A DNA stretch of 64,000 nucleotides from Brucella cytisi (GCA_012103075.1 JAAVLQ010000002.1:1538001-1602000), one strand, 5' to 3'. Counted from the stretch's first letter, positions 1 to 10,017 are shown. The notes: generated from the letters alone by a model not told the origin. A program made the numbers and translations.

Positions 1-815
1 GGGTGGTGTCACCAGATGGCAGCGATCCCGTCACATCCAGCGGCCTCAAAGTTGCGGCCAATGGCCGTTTCGAGGCTGGCGCGCAGGACATTCTCATCAT
101 TGTCAGCGCCTTCCATGCGCTGGAACATGCCACACCGAAGCTTCTCGCCATGCTGGGCCAGACCGCCAAGCAATCGAAGCTCGTCGTGGGTGTGGAAGCC
201 GGATCATGGGTGCTGGCAAAGGCGGGACTGCTCAACGGACGCAAGGCAACGACGCACTGGGAAGACATGGAAGCATTTTCACAGCGCTTCCCGGAAGTCG
301 AAATGCAATCGGATCGCTGGGTGCGGGACGGAGCCTTTCTGACAACCGGAGGCGCTGCCCCGGCGCTCGACATGATGCTGGCGCTCATTCGCGCCCGTCA
401 CGGCTATTCCATCGCGCTGGATGTGGCGAGCCTCTATATCTACGATGAGGTGAAACAGGCCTCCGATGCACAGCCGCTGGTGTCTCTTGGTCGTTTGCTC
501 AATCGCGAACCGCGACTGGCTGACGCCATAAAAATCATGGAAACCCATATCGACCGCCCGATTCCCGTGTCGGGCATCGCCCGAAGACTCGGCCTTTCGA
601 CACGCAGCCTTGAATTGCTGTTCGCCAATGTGATCGGGCAGTCACCGGGGAATTACTATCTGTCACTTCGGCTGAAAGCAGCCCGGCGGCTGATCCTCGA
701 CACGCATCTTTCCATGGCGGACACGGCCGAACAGACCGGCTTTTCGTCGATCAGTTCGCTGTCGCGCGCCTTCAAGCGGCACTTCGGTCAGTCGCCGAGC
801 AAGCTGCGGCAGTAA
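1..815 (+). CDS. GlxA-family AraC-type transcriptional regulator (5' truncated)
   Basis: C-terminal ~270 residues of a GlxA-type regulator: a DJ-1/PfpI-like (class I amidotransferase fold) sensor domain over roughly the first 160 visible residues, followed by a double helix-turn-helix AraC domain that ends in the typical signature (GFSSISSLSRAFKRHFGQSP). Family members are about 320 residues, and the reading frame is open to the window edge, so the true start lies upstream; the GTG at position 3 is not a convincing start. It converges on choX. GbdR/CdhR-type members of this family control choline, carnitine and betaine genes, so control of the neighbouring choline transporter is a reasonable inference. 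It is not proven here. Confidence 0.85.
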   Translation, partial: VVSPDGSDPVTSSGLKVAANGRFEAGAQDILIIVSAFHALEHATPKLLAMLGQTAKQSKLVVGVEAGSWVLAKAGLLNGRKATTHWEDMEAFSQRFPEVEMQSDRWVRDGAFLTTGGAAPALDMMLALIRARHGYSIALDVASLYIYDEVKQASDAQPLVSLGRLLNREPRLADAIKIMETHIDRPIPVSGIARRLGLSTRSLELLFANVIGQSPGNYYLSLRLKAARRLILDTHLSMADTAEQTGFSSISSLSRAFKRHFGQSPSKLRQ

Positions 816-826
816 AAGCACCTTAC

Positions 827-1762
827 TTAAAGGCCCAGCCCCGACTTCACCTCTGCGAGCGCAGGCTTGCCGTCGAAAGTGGTCACGCCGTCAAGCCATG
901 CGTCCAGCTGCGCCGGGTTCTCCTTGATCCATTTCGTGACGGCATCCTTGGCTTCCATGCCGTCGTTCAGGATCATGTTCATCATCGTGCTTTCCATATC
1001 CGTGCTGAACTTCAGGTTCGACAGAAAGCGCGAGACATTGGGACAGTCGGTCGCATAGCCCTTGCGAGTTAATGTTTCGACAGTCGCAGCACCATCATCC
1101 GGTCCGAACAGGTTTTCACCATTTTCCAGATAAGTGAGCTTGTAGCGAATATTCATCGGATGCGGCGTCCAGCCGAAAAACACGACGGGCTCATCCTTGC
1201 GCACTGCATTTTGAACCTGCGAGAGCATGGCCTGCTCGCTCGATTCTGCGAGCTGAAAATCCTTCAGGCCGAACTTGTCCTGCTCCACCATAGACTGGAT
1301 CGTGGCGTTGGCGCTGCTACCAGCCTCGATGCCGTAAATCTTTCCACCAAGCTGGTCTTTGAACTTTGCGATGTCGGCATAGTTCTTAATGCCGAGATCC
1401 TTGCCCGTCGCAGCGAGACCGATCTTCGCACCTTCAAGGTTGACACCAGCCTGCTCGATCTTCTTGCCTTCGAGATAGGGTTTGCGTGCTTCTTCCTGAA
1501 GCGGCATCCAGTTCCCGAGAAAAATATCGATCTGCCCGTTTTCCAACGACTGGAAGGTGACCGGCACGGAAAGGATAGTCGTCTGCGGCTCGTATCCGGC
1601 TTTTTCAAGTAGCAGAGAAGCGAGCGCAGTCGTTGCAGTTATGTCGGTCCAGCCGACATCGGAGAATTTGGGTGCCTTGCAGTTTGCGCCTTCAGCGGCA
1701 TGCGCCTGAACGCTGGCAAAGCTGGCGACGCTTGCTGCAAGCAATAGAACTATGCGTTTCAA
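827..1762 (-). CDS. choX: Choline ABC transporter substrate-binding protein ChoX
   Basis: 311 residues, full length. Residues 1-22 form a Sec signal peptide ending in QAHA before AEG, so this is a periplasmic binding protein. The mature part belongs to the OpuAC/ProX glycine-betaine-binding fold and resembles the rhizobial choline-binding protein ChoX, including the conserved segment FGWTPHPMN that helps form the aromatic ligand cage. In rhizobia choX is followed by the permease and ATPase genes choW and choV. Here the gene converges on a GlxA-type regulator, and no choWV is visible downstream inside the window. The upstream region is cut by an IS630-family element 128 bp before the start codon, so its original promoter context may have changed. 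Confidence 0.88.
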   Translation of the reverse strand: MKRIVLLLAASVASFASVQAHAAEGANCKAPKFSDVGWTDITATTALASLLLEKAGYEPQTTILSVPVTFQSLENGQIDIFLGNWMPLQEEARKPYLEGKKIEQAGVNLEGAKIGLAATGKDLGIKNYADIAKFKDQLGGKIYGIEAGSSANATIQSMVEQDKFGLKDFQLAESSEQAMLSQVQNAVRKDEPVVFFGWTPHPMNIRYKLTYLENGENLFGPDDGAATVETLTRKGYATDCPNVSRFLSNLKFSTDMESTMMNMILNDGMEAKDAVTKWIKENPAQLDAWLDGVTTFDGKPALAEVKSGLGL

Positions 1763-1890
1763 TGTCTTCTCCCCTTTGTTTTATTGAGAACAACATGATA
1801 GGGGAAACAGGAAACACCTGTTCGCAATATGCGCAATCATCTTTGCGTTTTGCGCAACAATTGACCAATGATCGGTTGGGTCGATTTCTA

Positions 1891-2936
1891 GAGCGTTTCC
1901 GTTTTTCTCTGAATCGAATGCGCTTCCCAAATCAGTTTTGTTCTGATTCACTGATGCTGGCTGGATGGAGGCCAGCGTTGGATGACCGCACCGATATCGA
2001 ATGATCTTCGAGAGCGCGTTGTTGCCGCCGTGCTGAGTGGCGAAAGCGTTCGTTCAGTGGCGACGCGGTTTGAAATTGCCGCATCTTCAGTCGTAAAATG
2101 GTCCCAGCGCCATCGTGCGACCGGATCGGTTCATCCCGGCAAGATGGGCGGCCACCGCAAGCGGATACTCGAACCGCATCGTGATATCATTGTGCAACGG
2201 CTCGCCGAGAACCCACACCTGACACTCCATGGCCTGAAGGCGGCGTTGACCGAGCGGGGTATTTCCGTCTCGCACAATACGATCTGGGAATTCATTCGCA
2301 GTGAAGGGCTGCGCTTCAAAAAAAAACTATTCGCCCTTGAGCAAGCTCGTGCCGACGTCGCTCGCAAAAGACAGCGCTGGAAGACCCTGCAAAATCACCT
2401 TGATCCCGAACGGCTGGTCTTCATTGATGAGACCCGGATCAAGACCAACATGTCGCCGATCAGAGGCTGGGGTCCAAAAGGCAAGCGACTGCGGGCATTT
2501 GCACCGCATGGCCACTGGCGCACGCTGACATTCCCGGGCGCTTTGAGAAACGATCAGCTTACAGCACCCTGTGTCTTCGACGGACCGATGAACGGCCAGT
2601 GTTTCCGCGCCTATGTCGAGCAGCAGTTGGTCCCGGTGCTCAAGCCGGGCGACATTGTCGTCATGGACAATCTCGGCAGCCATAAGTCGGCAACCATCCG
2701 TCAATTGATCAAAGCCGCCGGTGCGCGCCTCTGGTTCCTGCCACCCTATTCGCCGGACCTCAATCCGATCGAACAAGCCTTTTCCAAGATCAAGCATTGG
2801 ATGAGAAATGCACAAAAGCGCACCATCGAAGACACATGGCGTCATATCGGCAGGCTGGTCGAAACCATCCAGCCCGCCGAATGCCAAAACTATTTGGAAA
2901 ACGCCGGATATGGTTCCGTTAAAAGGTGAAACGCTC
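1891..2936 (+). mobile_element. IS630-family insertion sequence (about 1046 bp, TA target duplication)
   Basis: The element carries one intact transposase gene. Its ends are inverted repeats: the left end starts GAGCGTTTC at 1891 and the right end finishes GAAACGCTC at 2936, perfect over 9 bp and imperfect further in. TA dinucleotides at 1889-1890 and 2937-2938 flank it directly, as expected for IS630 insertion with duplication of a TA target. The transposase stop codon lies about 7 bp from the right end. The insertion sits between choX and the cupin gene and interrupts no recognisable coding sequence. Confidence 0.85.
1982..2929 (+). CDS. IS630-family transposase
   Basis: 315 residues, single uninterrupted frame. 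An N-terminal helix-turn-helix region (about residues 10-60) precedes a DDE catalytic domain. The catalytic triad is D149 (FIDET), D229 (VVMDNLGSH) and E264 ([10 protein letters not shown]). The 34-residue spacing between the last two is the DD34E signature of the IS630/Tc1-mariner group. The codons at 2318-2327 include a run of nine A residues in the coding strand, a site where some IS630 relatives frameshift, but here the frame is open throughout. The element looks transposition-competent from its sequence. Confidence 0.93.
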   Translation: MTAPISNDLRERVVAAVLSGESVRSVATRFEIAASSVVKWSQRHRATGSVHPGKMGGHRKRILEPHRDIIVQRLAENPHLTLHGLKAALTERGISVSHNTIWEFIRSEGLRFKKKLFALEQARADVARKRQRWKTLQNHLDPERLVFIDETRIKTNMSPIRGWGPKGKRLRAFAPHGHWRTLTFPGALRNDQLTAPCVFDGPMNGQCFRAYVEQQLVPVLKPGDIVVMDNLGSHKSATIRQLIKAAGARLWFLPPYSPDLNPIEQAFSKIKHWMRNAQKRTIEDTWRHIGRLVETIQPAECQNYLENAGYGSVKR

Positions 2937-2965
2937 TAAAAGCTGCGCAAAACCGGGGGCGAAAT

Positions 2966-3367
2966 TTATTTCTCACCGCCATATTGCACGTCACTGACAT
3001 GCTCCATCCAGTCAACGAGTTTGCCGTCGAGCTGTTCCTGAATGGCTATATGAGTCATGGCATTGGTGGCGGATGCACCGTGCCAGTGTTTCTCGCCCGG
3101 TTCGAACCAGACCACATCACCGGGCCGGATTTCATCAATCGGTCCGCCTTCGCGCTGCACAAGGCCACGCCCGGCGGTCACGATCAGGGTCTGACCAAGC
3201 GGATGTGTGTGCCGGGCAGTGCGTGCACCGGGCTCAAAGGTCACGGTCGCAGCCGCGGCACGCCGGGCATTATTGGGAGAAAACAGCGGGTCGATACGGA
3301 CATTGCCCGTAAACCAGTCGGCTGGCCCTTTCCCCGAAGGATCGGTTCCGTTTCGCTTGATATCCAT
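2966..3367 (-). CDS. Cupin-domain protein
   Basis: 133 residues from an ATG preceded by AAAGGA; a longer frame to 3409 lacks a ribosome-binding site. It has a single small cupin barrel with the first metal-binding motif around [13 protein letters not shown] and the second around GEKHWHGA. Proteins of this type are often annotated as carboxymuconolactone-decarboxylase-associated or quercetin-dioxygenase-like cupins. The substrate cannot be told from the sequence. It is transcribed in the same direction as the upstream GlpD-like gene, about 115 bp away with a palindromic repeat in between, so it may be independent. Confidence 0.8.
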   Translation of the reverse strand: MDIKRNGTDPSGKGPADWFTGNVRIDPLFSPNNARRAAAATVTFEPGARTARHTHPLGQTLIVTAGRGLVQREGGPIDEIRPGDVVWFEPGEKHWHGASATNAMTHIAIQEQLDGKLVDWMEHVSDVQYGGEK

Positions 3368-3401
3368 GACGCGTTTCCTTTCGAATATGAGAGGCGCACC
3401 A

Positions 3402-3466
3402 TAGCGCATCCCGACAAGTGTGAAACGGTTTTCGGAACAAGATGCGCGTCAAGCAAATGGATAGAT
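3402..3466. repeat. Bru-RS-like intergenic palindromic repeat, copy 1
   Basis: Imperfect palindrome built on GCGCATCCCGAC...GTTTTCGGAACAAGATGCGC followed by AAGCAAATGGATAG. It is nearly identical to the copy at 21371 and lies between the cupin and GlpD-like genes. Confidence 0.7.
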
Positions 3467-3481
3467 CAACTTGTGGAGAGA

Positions 3482-5209
3482 TCAGCGCCTTTTGGCGGGG
3501 TTCCGCTGCAAAATCACGTTATGCCGTTTCTCAAGCTCTGTGTTGACAGCTTCGATTTCCTGCGCCTTGCGCGCATCGTCCCAGCCAAGCTCTCGCGCAA
3601 GAATATCGGCAGTTGCAGCAAGATTGCCGATAGTCAGCGCCCCGTCGATTGCAAGTGTGGTGCGCCGCAGCACCACGTCCGCCAGATGCACGACGAGCTC
3701 GTTGCGTGCGATCCATGCGATTTCCGTCGCACTGACCGTGTCGGTTTCAGGCAGCATCGTGACCGTTGCCCCTGCTTCCTCGCGGAGGATCGGCAAGGCC
3801 GTGCTGCCATATCGCTTCAACAATGTCTCAACCCGTGCGGCGGGCAACCTTGTTTCAGTGGCATATTTCGTCACCCAAGCCTTGCGGGCGCGATCGTCGG
3901 ACGGATAGTCTTTGCCGCCGCCTATGGGGAGGTTGCGCGTTGACACTTGCCGCGTCTTGTCGAACCGGCCCAGAACCTTGTCGGCCACTTCTTCGGCAAA
4001 GCCACGGAATGTGGTCCACTTGCCACCAACAAGCGAAATGATCGCGAATGGCCGATTGCTATCCGGCTCGATGACGGGCGCGGAATGGTCGCGACTGATC
4101 AAACCCGGTTCGGAAGCATTGGAAGCCGGAAGCGGGCGGATACCGCTATAAGTGTAGACGATCTGGCTGCGGTCGAATTTGAGCTTCGGCAGTAGCGAAC
4201 GCAGGCTGTCGATGAAATAGTCAGTTTCATGATCGTCGCAACGAACATTGTCCGGATCATCTGACGGAATGTCAGTGGAGCCCACCAGCGCCAGACCGTG
4301 ATAATCGTAAACGAGACAGATGCGTCCGTCATCCGCCTCGAAATAGATCATTCGTCCGTTAAGGCTCTTCACCAGTTCGGGGTGGTCGACAAGAATATGC
4401 GAACCCTTGGTGCCCCCGATCATCTTGGTCGGCTTGCCGAGCGCGGCATTGACCCGGTCGATCCATGGCCCGGCAGCATTGACGACCAGCTTCGGCCTCA
4501 CCGCAAATTTCACACCGTCCGGCCCCTCAAAGCCGATAAGACCATTCTCGGCGGAAACCAGTGTTGTGAAATTGGCGGCAGCGCTTTTCGGATTGACGCA
4601 TAGCCCGTCGCTGACGAGTTCAAAGACGAGACGTTCCGGCTGGCTGACCTTCGCATCGTGATAGATGCCGCCCGCCACGATTGCCGGCGTGATATAGGGC
4701 ATTTCCCTCGTCGCCGTCTCTTTCAGCAAAAAACGGTGACGCGGCATGACGCGCTCGCGCGCGCCAAAATAGTCATAAATTGCCAGACCGATCTTGATCA
4801 GCACAGCGCCACGACTGCGCGGCGCGGTCGTCGAACCGAAAAGGGTGCGCAATGCCGCCGTGATGCCCTTGGTCCATGAGAAGACAGGAATGAAAGTCGG
4901 CAGCGGCTCGACATTGTGCGGCGCATTTTTCAGAAGCAGATTACGTTCCAGCGTGGACTGGGCCACAAGCCCGAACTCGCCGGTTTCGAGATATTTGAGA
5001 CCACCGTGGATAAGCCGCGACGGCGCAGCACTTGTGCCTGAACCGAAATCCGCCTTGTCGACGATGAGACAGCTCACGCCCTGCTCGCAAAGATCGCGAT
5101 AAAGGCCTGCTCCATTGACACCTGCGCCAAGGATGAGCACATCCACGCCCTCGGTCTCGAGTTGTCCGATGCGGCTTTTCATTCCGGCATTGCCTACGAA
5201 GTCATTCAT
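3482..5209 (-). CDS. GlpD-like FAD-dependent polyol-phosphate/glycerol-3-phosphate dehydrogenase
   Basis: 575 residues, uninterrupted. It has an N-terminal Rossmann FAD motif GAGVNGAG (about residue 28), a DAO-type oxidase domain and a C-terminal GlpD/DAO_C helical domain. The family oxidises glycerol-3-phosphate or related polyol phosphates and passes electrons to quinone at the membrane. It is the last sugar gene of a run that starts with the erythritol-type transporter and includes a DeoR regulator and an FGGY kinase. EryB at 14619 is a second GlpD-like enzyme in the same locus, so this protein is probably the partner of the neighbouring kinase for a different polyol phosphate. The substrate is an inference. 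A start at 5182 is a possible alternative. Confidence 0.85.
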   Translation of the reverse strand: MNDFVGNAGMKSRIGQLETEGVDVLILGAGVNGAGLYRDLCEQGVSCLIVDKADFGSGTSAAPSRLIHGGLKYLETGEFGLVAQSTLERNLLLKNAPHNVEPLPTFIPVFSWTKGITAALRTLFGSTTAPRSRGAVLIKIGLAIYDYFGARERVMPRHRFLLKETATREMPYITPAIVAGGIYHDAKVSQPERLVFELVSDGLCVNPKSAAANFTTLVSAENGLIGFEGPDGVKFAVRPKLVVNAAGPWIDRVNAALGKPTKMIGGTKGSHILVDHPELVKSLNGRMIYFEADDGRICLVYDYHGLALVGSTDIPSDDPDNVRCDDHETDYFIDSLRSLLPKLKFDRSQIVYTYSGIRPLPASNASEPGLISRDHSAPVIEPDSNRPFAIISLVGGKWTTFRGFAEEVADKVLGRFDKTRQVSTRNLPIGGGKDYPSDDRARKAWVTKYATETRLPAARVETLLKRYGSTALPILREEAGATVTMLPETDTVSATEIAWIARNELVVHLADVVLRRTTLAIDGALTIGNLAATADILARELGWDDARKAQEIEAVNTELEKRHNVILQRNPAKRR

Positions 5210-5253
5210 CTTACTGTCTTTACGTCGCTGAGGCGCGGGATACGCCGTTTACT

Positions 5254-6771
5254 TTAATCCGTGAGCGCTTCGATCTTCGGCCAGATCGGCCCAAGTGCCG
5301 ATGCAATCTCCTTGAAAAGCTGATAGCGCTTTTCATAAAGCACACTTCGCGCAGCATCCGGCTCATAGGTGCGTCCTATCGCATCGAGATCGCGCGGGTC
5401 GCTGTAGACATCGGCAAAAACACCTGCACCCTTGCCAGCGCAAAGGGCTGCACCCCATGCAGCGGCCTCGTCCGTATCCGTGACGGTAACGGGCATGCCG
5501 AGAACATTGGCGAACATCTGTGCGAAAGCCGGGCTACGCGAAACGCCACCCGTGAGGCGCGCGGCAGAGAATGCAAATCCGTCGTTCAGGTGATCGATAT
5601 GGATGCGATGATTGAAGGCAATGCCTTCCCAGATCGCGCGCAGCATATCGCCCCGATCCTGCCAGCCGCGCAGACCAAAAAACGCGCCGCTTGCCATGGC
5701 CCCATAGGGCGAACCGAAAAGGTAGGGATGGAACATCGCCGTCGAAGGCTTTGCCAATGCCGCGTCGATTTCCGGGCGCAGTATATCATGGATGGAACGC
5801 CCTATTTCCTCCGTCTCGCGCCGTTCTGCTGGGCACAGCTTGTCGAGAAACCAGTCGTAATTGGCCGTCGATGCGGGCGAGATCGACATATTGTTCCATT
5901 CGCCCGGCGCAATGCCATTGCGGCAGAACCAGCTTTTGTCGACACGCGGTTCGGAAGACAATGTTTCGTTGATGGAATAGGTCCCGGCAACCACGGCGAC
6001 GGTCCCGATGCCAAGCCCACCGACGCCAAGCGCTGAAGCAGTGACATCATGCAAGCCACCGACAACCGGCATACCGGCAATGAGGCCGGTGCGTTCCGCG
6101 CATTCAGCAGAAACGCTACCGACGATTTCATCGGAACGCGACATGGGTGGCAGCGCATCCCAAAGTGCGTCCAGCCCGAAAAGGGCGAGCGCTTCTTTCG
6201 AGTATTCCTGCGTGTTGACATCGGTGAAGGAGGTCGAGGCTTCAGTGCGATCCGTGCCCACATCGCCCGTCAGGCAAAAAAAACGCAGCCAGTCCTTGCA
6301 GGCGATCACATGGGCGATGCGGCCAAAGCGTTCCGGCTCGTTCTCCTTCACCCATGCCAGAATGGCGGATGGCGCCGATGCATGAGGAAGCTGGCCCGTG
6401 ATAGTGATGGCCTGTTCTGCAACGGGGCTATTGACCCAACGCTCCGCGACATCGACGGCGCGGCTGTCGAGCGACAAAATGCCTGCGCCAAGCGGACGGC
6501 GGTCCTTGTCGAGCATGTAGACGCCATCACCATGAGCTGTGGTGGCGATGGCCAGAATGTCGGAAGCAGACCGCCCGCTTTTGGCTATGGCTTCGGCAAT
6601 CGCATCGACCGTTGCATTCCAGAATTCATCCATGTCGCGTTCGACATGGCGGGCACGCGGAAAGGATTGCGCCACGCGGCGACGCGCAACGGCAAGGGTA
6701 GTTCCGTCAATATCGAACAATACGGCTTTGGTGACGGTCAGTCCGCTGTCGATTCCGAGCAGAGAGGGCAT
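5254..6771 (-). CDS. FGGY-family carbohydrate kinase (second polyol kinase of the locus)
   Basis: 505 residues from the ATG at 6771 (AGGAA upstream); the open frame extends to 7149 but only overlaps the DeoR gene. Both FGGY domains are present, with the N-terminal LLGIDSGLTVTKAVLFD phosphate-binding region, the GGLHDVTASALG segment and the C-terminal LTGGVSRSPAFAQM adenosine motif. The enzyme should transfer phosphate from ATP to a sugar or polyol. It is a paralogue of EryA, encoded 8 kb away, and sits between a DeoR regulator and a GlpD-like dehydrogenase, 29 bp after the DeoR stop. The substrate is unknown; tetritols or pentitols are the obvious candidates given the transporter. Confidence 0.87.
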   Translation of the reverse strand: MPSLLGIDSGLTVTKAVLFDIDGTTLAVARRRVAQSFPRARHVERDMDEFWNATVDAIAEAIAKSGRSASDILAIATTAHGDGVYMLDKDRRPLGAGILSLDSRAVDVAERWVNSPVAEQAITITGQLPHASAPSAILAWVKENEPERFGRIAHVIACKDWLRFFCLTGDVGTDRTEASTSFTDVNTQEYSKEALALFGLDALWDALPPMSRSDEIVGSVSAECAERTGLIAGMPVVGGLHDVTASALGVGGLGIGTVAVVAGTYSINETLSSEPRVDKSWFCRNGIAPGEWNNMSISPASTANYDWFLDKLCPAERRETEEIGRSIHDILRPEIDAALAKPSTAMFHPYLFGSPYGAMASGAFFGLRGWQDRGDMLRAIWEGIAFNHRIHIDHLNDGFAFSAARLTGGVSRSPAFAQMFANVLGMPVTVTDTDEAAAWGAALCAGKGAGVFADVYSDPRDLDAIGRTYEPDAARSVLYEKRYQLFKEIASALGPIWPKIEALTD

Positions 6772-6800
6772 GTATCGTATTCCTGATAAGTATGCGCGAG

Positions 6801-7671
6801 CTATTCTTGCTTGCCGCCCGTCCGGGCATTGGTGCGGGCAACCACCACGTTGATGCCTTGCGCCTCCATGCGCTCGATATGCGCGAAAGGCGTATCTTCG
6901 TCTACGATGACGACATCGAAGTCGTTGAGCGCACCGAAATTGTGCAAAGCGCGTCGCTCGAACTTTGTGTGATCGGCCAGAAGGATACGCTTGGCGGCAC
7001 AGTCCAGCATGGCACGCTTGGTTTCCACCATTTCCGGTGATTGGTGGAACAGAAGATCGTCGGTGATCGCTGCAATCGAAATGAAAGCCACATCGGCGCG
7101 GAGACGACGAATTTCGTGGATCGTCATGCCGCCGACGAATGCGTTGCACCAGTTATAGAGCTGACCGCCCGGGCCGAGCAGTGTCACATCCTTGATGTCG
7201 CGTACTTCGTTCATCAGGATCAGCGAATTGGTGATGACAGTGAGCGGTCCCTTGCCCGGAAGATGCGGCACCATCTGTAGAACTGTGGTGGGATCGTCGA
7301 AGAAAATGGCCTGTCCCGGCTCAACGAATTGCATTGCAGCTTCGGCGATCAGTTTTCTTTTCTTCCGACTGGCGGGTGACGCGATAAAGATCGCTTGCCT
7401 CAATCAGGCTGGTGGGCGCAGCCGACACGATGCCGCGTGACTTGCGAAACAGGCCACGGCTTACCAGTTCATCGACGTCGCGATGTGCTGTCATCAGGCT
7501 GATGCCGAACCGTTCAGTGAGGTCCTCGATACGCATCGAGCCTTCAGCCATTACAGTTTCCGCAATCTGCTGGCGACGGACGAGCTGACGCGCATGCCGA
7601 CTATCGTTCGGCACCTGCTCCGTCATTAGCTTGTCAATGCTTGCTTTGTTGCTCACTGCCATGCCTGTCAC
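6801..7671 (-). CDS. DeoR-family transcriptional regulator (frameshifted in this sequence)
   Basis: The N-terminal helix-turn-helix (MRIEDLTERFGISLMTAHRDVDEL) is in one frame down to about 7353 and the sugar-phosphate sensor domain continues in another to 6801. Removing one A from the TTTT run at 7353-7356 (plus strand) gives a continuous protein of about 289 residues reading ...RQSEEKKLIAEAAMQF. That is the normal DeoR layout, so the break is probably a sequencing insertion. It lies between the transporter genes and the second kinase/dehydrogenase pair and is likely their regulator, responding to a phosphorylated intermediate. A second DeoR protein is encoded at 18179. Confidence 0.82.
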
Positions 7672-7802
7672 TTGTCCCCTTGCTTGCGCGTTCCCAAAGC
7701 TTCGGAATCGCCTGATAGGCTTTATATTGCGCGGTCTTCAGCCCCAAAATCCAGCGAGTGATTGCATGGGACCTTCTTGAGGAGAGGGACTTCTGGAAAT
7801 GC

Positions 7803-7833
7803 GCATCCCGAAAGCTTTCTGCTGCCGGGATGC
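7803..7833 (-). terminator. Stem-loop after the binding-protein gene
   Basis: Perfect 8-bp inverted repeat GCATCCCG / CGGGATGC with a 15-base loop, located just beyond the stop codon of the periplasmic binding protein on its transcript. There is no clear U-tract, so it is more likely an mRNA-stabilising or partial termination hairpin than a full terminator. Confidence 0.45.
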
Positions 7834-7846
7834 ACCTTTTCAGACC

Positions 7847-8793
7847 TTACTGTTCGAGAACGAACGGCGAGGTGTACTTGTCGACATTGTCCTTGGTGAT
7901 CAGGATGCAGTCGAAGAGCTGCTTTTCATGATCCACACCAGTCTTGCCGGTCTTGATGAAGTTGTCGGCCTGTTTGACAGCAGCTTCCGAGAACACGGCA
8001 ACCGGCTGCAGAACGGTGTACTGCAGTTCGCCCGCCTTGATGGCTGCAACTGCATCCGGCGAACCGTCGAAACCTCCGACCTTCACCTGATCCAGCTTGC
8101 CAGCCTTCTTCAAAGCAGCAATTGCGCCCAGAGCCATTTCGTCGTTACCAGAGATAACGCCGATGATGTCCGGATTGGCCTGAAGCAGAGCCTGCATCTT
8201 GTCGTGGCCCCGGGTACGATCCCAGTTGGCGACGTCCTGACCGGCCTTCACCAGATCCGGATACTGCGACAGAACGGTTTCATAACCGTTCGAGCGCGTT
8301 GCGGCGTTGTTGTCCGATGGCGAACCGAACAGCTCGACATACTTGCCCTTGTCGCCAACGCTTTCGACCCACTGGGTCGCACCGATAGCGGCGCCCTGTG
8401 CGTTGTTGGAAACGAGCTGTGCCTTGGCCAGACCTTCCTGATTGATTTCCGCATTGACGAGGAAAACCGGGATGTTGGCGGCGATCGCACGCTTGACCGC
8501 GCCGACCGAACCGTCCGCATTGGCCGGATCGAGGATGATGGCGACCGACTTGTTGGTGATAGCCGTGTCGATCAGGTTGCTTTCGGTGTTGGTGTCGCCC
8601 TTGTGGCCGCCGACAACAGCCTTGTAGCCGAGACCTTCAGCGGTCTTCTTCGCGATTTCACCTTCGGTGTACCAGTACGGATTGGACGGATCGTTGACGA
8701 TGATCGTCATCAGTCCTTCGGCCCGGCCGTGCTAGCGATGAGAGGCAACGCTGCCGCAGCGGCGAACAGAACGCGCATTCCCTTCTTGAACAT
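7847..8793 (-). CDS. Sugar/polyol ABC transporter periplasmic binding protein (EryG-type; frameshifted in the signal peptide)
   Basis: About 315 residues. The ATG at 8793 follows GGGAG and opens a signal peptide (MFKKGMRVLFAAAAALPLIA...). A single missing base near 8730 breaks the frame just before the mature N-terminus, which restarts as ...AEGLMTIIVNDPSNPYW. The rest is an intact ribose-binding-protein-like (Peripla_BP_4) domain. It is the extracytoplasmic receptor for the permease and ATPase encoded upstream in the same operon. Synteny with the ery locus of Brucella and the eryEFG transporter of Rhizobium leguminosarum points to erythritol as the ligand, but the downstream second kinase/dehydrogenase pair leaves room for other polyols. 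Confidence 0.85.
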
Positions 8794-8955
8794 GGTCTCA
8801 CTCCCTTAACATTTTTCGTTTGCGTTGTGCCGGTTCCCCGGCGGTACCCATTTCCATCAGGCTGTTTTCGAGATCTTGTGCCTTTTTGGAAGTTTATCGA
8901 TACGCTCGGCTGTTTTAGCGGCTCCGCCCGGAACGGTGGACAGAACCGCTATCGA

Positions 8956-9994
8956 TCATCGCCGGGAGTATTGAATGCTGTTGAGCAGAACCGCGAGCAC
9001 GATCACCGCGCCGGTAAAGACGGTTTGCCAGTAGGAGGACACACCGATAATCACGAGGCCATCGGAAAGGAAACCGATCACGAAGGCGCCGAGAAGTGTG
9101 CCCTGGATAGTACCGCGCCCCCAGTGAGCGCAGCGCCACCGATAACCACCGCGGCGATTGCCGTCAGTTCGTAGGTGGTGCCTGCCGTCGGACCGGCCGA
9201 CGTCAGCTGCGAAGAAAGAACCAGACCTGCAATGGCAGCGCAGATGCCGGAAATGACATAGACTGACACCTTGACGCGTTTGACCGGAACGCCCGACAGT
9301 TCAGCTGCACGTTCGTTGCCGCCCGAGGCATAAAGCCAGCGACCGAATGCGGTGCGGTTGAGAACGATAGCGCAGATGATGGCGAGAACCGCCAGAACAA
9401 GAACGCCGATCGGCACGCCGAACAGCTTGTTGAAACCGAGCCAGTCAAAGCCCGTATTGCCAAGCTCCGGACGTCCGCCGAGATTGTTATAGGTAAGGCC
9501 ATTGGTCATCAGAAGCGCCACACCGCGGGCGCAATAAAGAACGCCGAGCGTCGCAACGAAGGCCGGAACGCGCAGATAGGCGATAAGCACGCCATTGACC
9601 GCACCGACGAACGCACCAAGCGCACAGGTGATGAGAACCACGGCCCAGACTGGGAAATAGAGAATGATGCCGAATTCCTGCAGCGTCACGCCCTGCATCA
9701 GAAAACCGGCGACCACACCAGCCAGCCCCAATGTGGAGCCAACGGAAAGATCGATGCCACCATTGAGGATGACGAGCAGCATGCCGATGGCAAGCAGGCC
9801 GAAAATGGCCACGTGCGACGACATGATGAGGAAGTTATCGACCGAGAAATAATAAGGCGAAAGGAACGAGAAAACTGCGATGATCGCGATCAGCGCAAAA
9901 ATGCACGACCTTCGAGCAGCAGATGCACGATGCCGGGTTTCCGCTTCGCGCCGTTCGGAGCCGCTGTTTCTTTGTTGGTGCTCGTGACTGACAT
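8956..9994 (-). CDS. Sugar/polyol ABC transporter permease (RbsC family, EryF-type; two frameshifts)
   Basis: BPD_transp_2-type permease with about ten hydrophobic segments. The ATG at 9994 follows GGAG; the C-terminus ends ...NSIQYSRR at 8956. The frame breaks at the AAAAA run at 9896-9900 (one T missing in the coding strand, restoring ...EGRAFFALIAIIAVF) and at the CCCCC run at 9118-9122 (one G missing, restoring ...ALTGGRGTIQGTLLGAF). Corrected length is about 347 residues. It forms the membrane channel of the transporter and lies 23 bp downstream of the ATPase gene. Confidence 0.85.
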
Positions 9995-10017
9995 TCTATC
10001 AGTGCTCCATAACTATT

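Noticed and set aside
2327..2887. 186-residue frame opposite the transposase gene
   Set aside because: Antisense shadow of a clearly real DD34E transposase; no family resemblance.
1891..2936. IS630 insertion as the edge of a genomic island
   Set aside because: A single short element with a simple TA duplication; neighbouring genes match the normal Brucellaceae chromosome and show no shift in composition.
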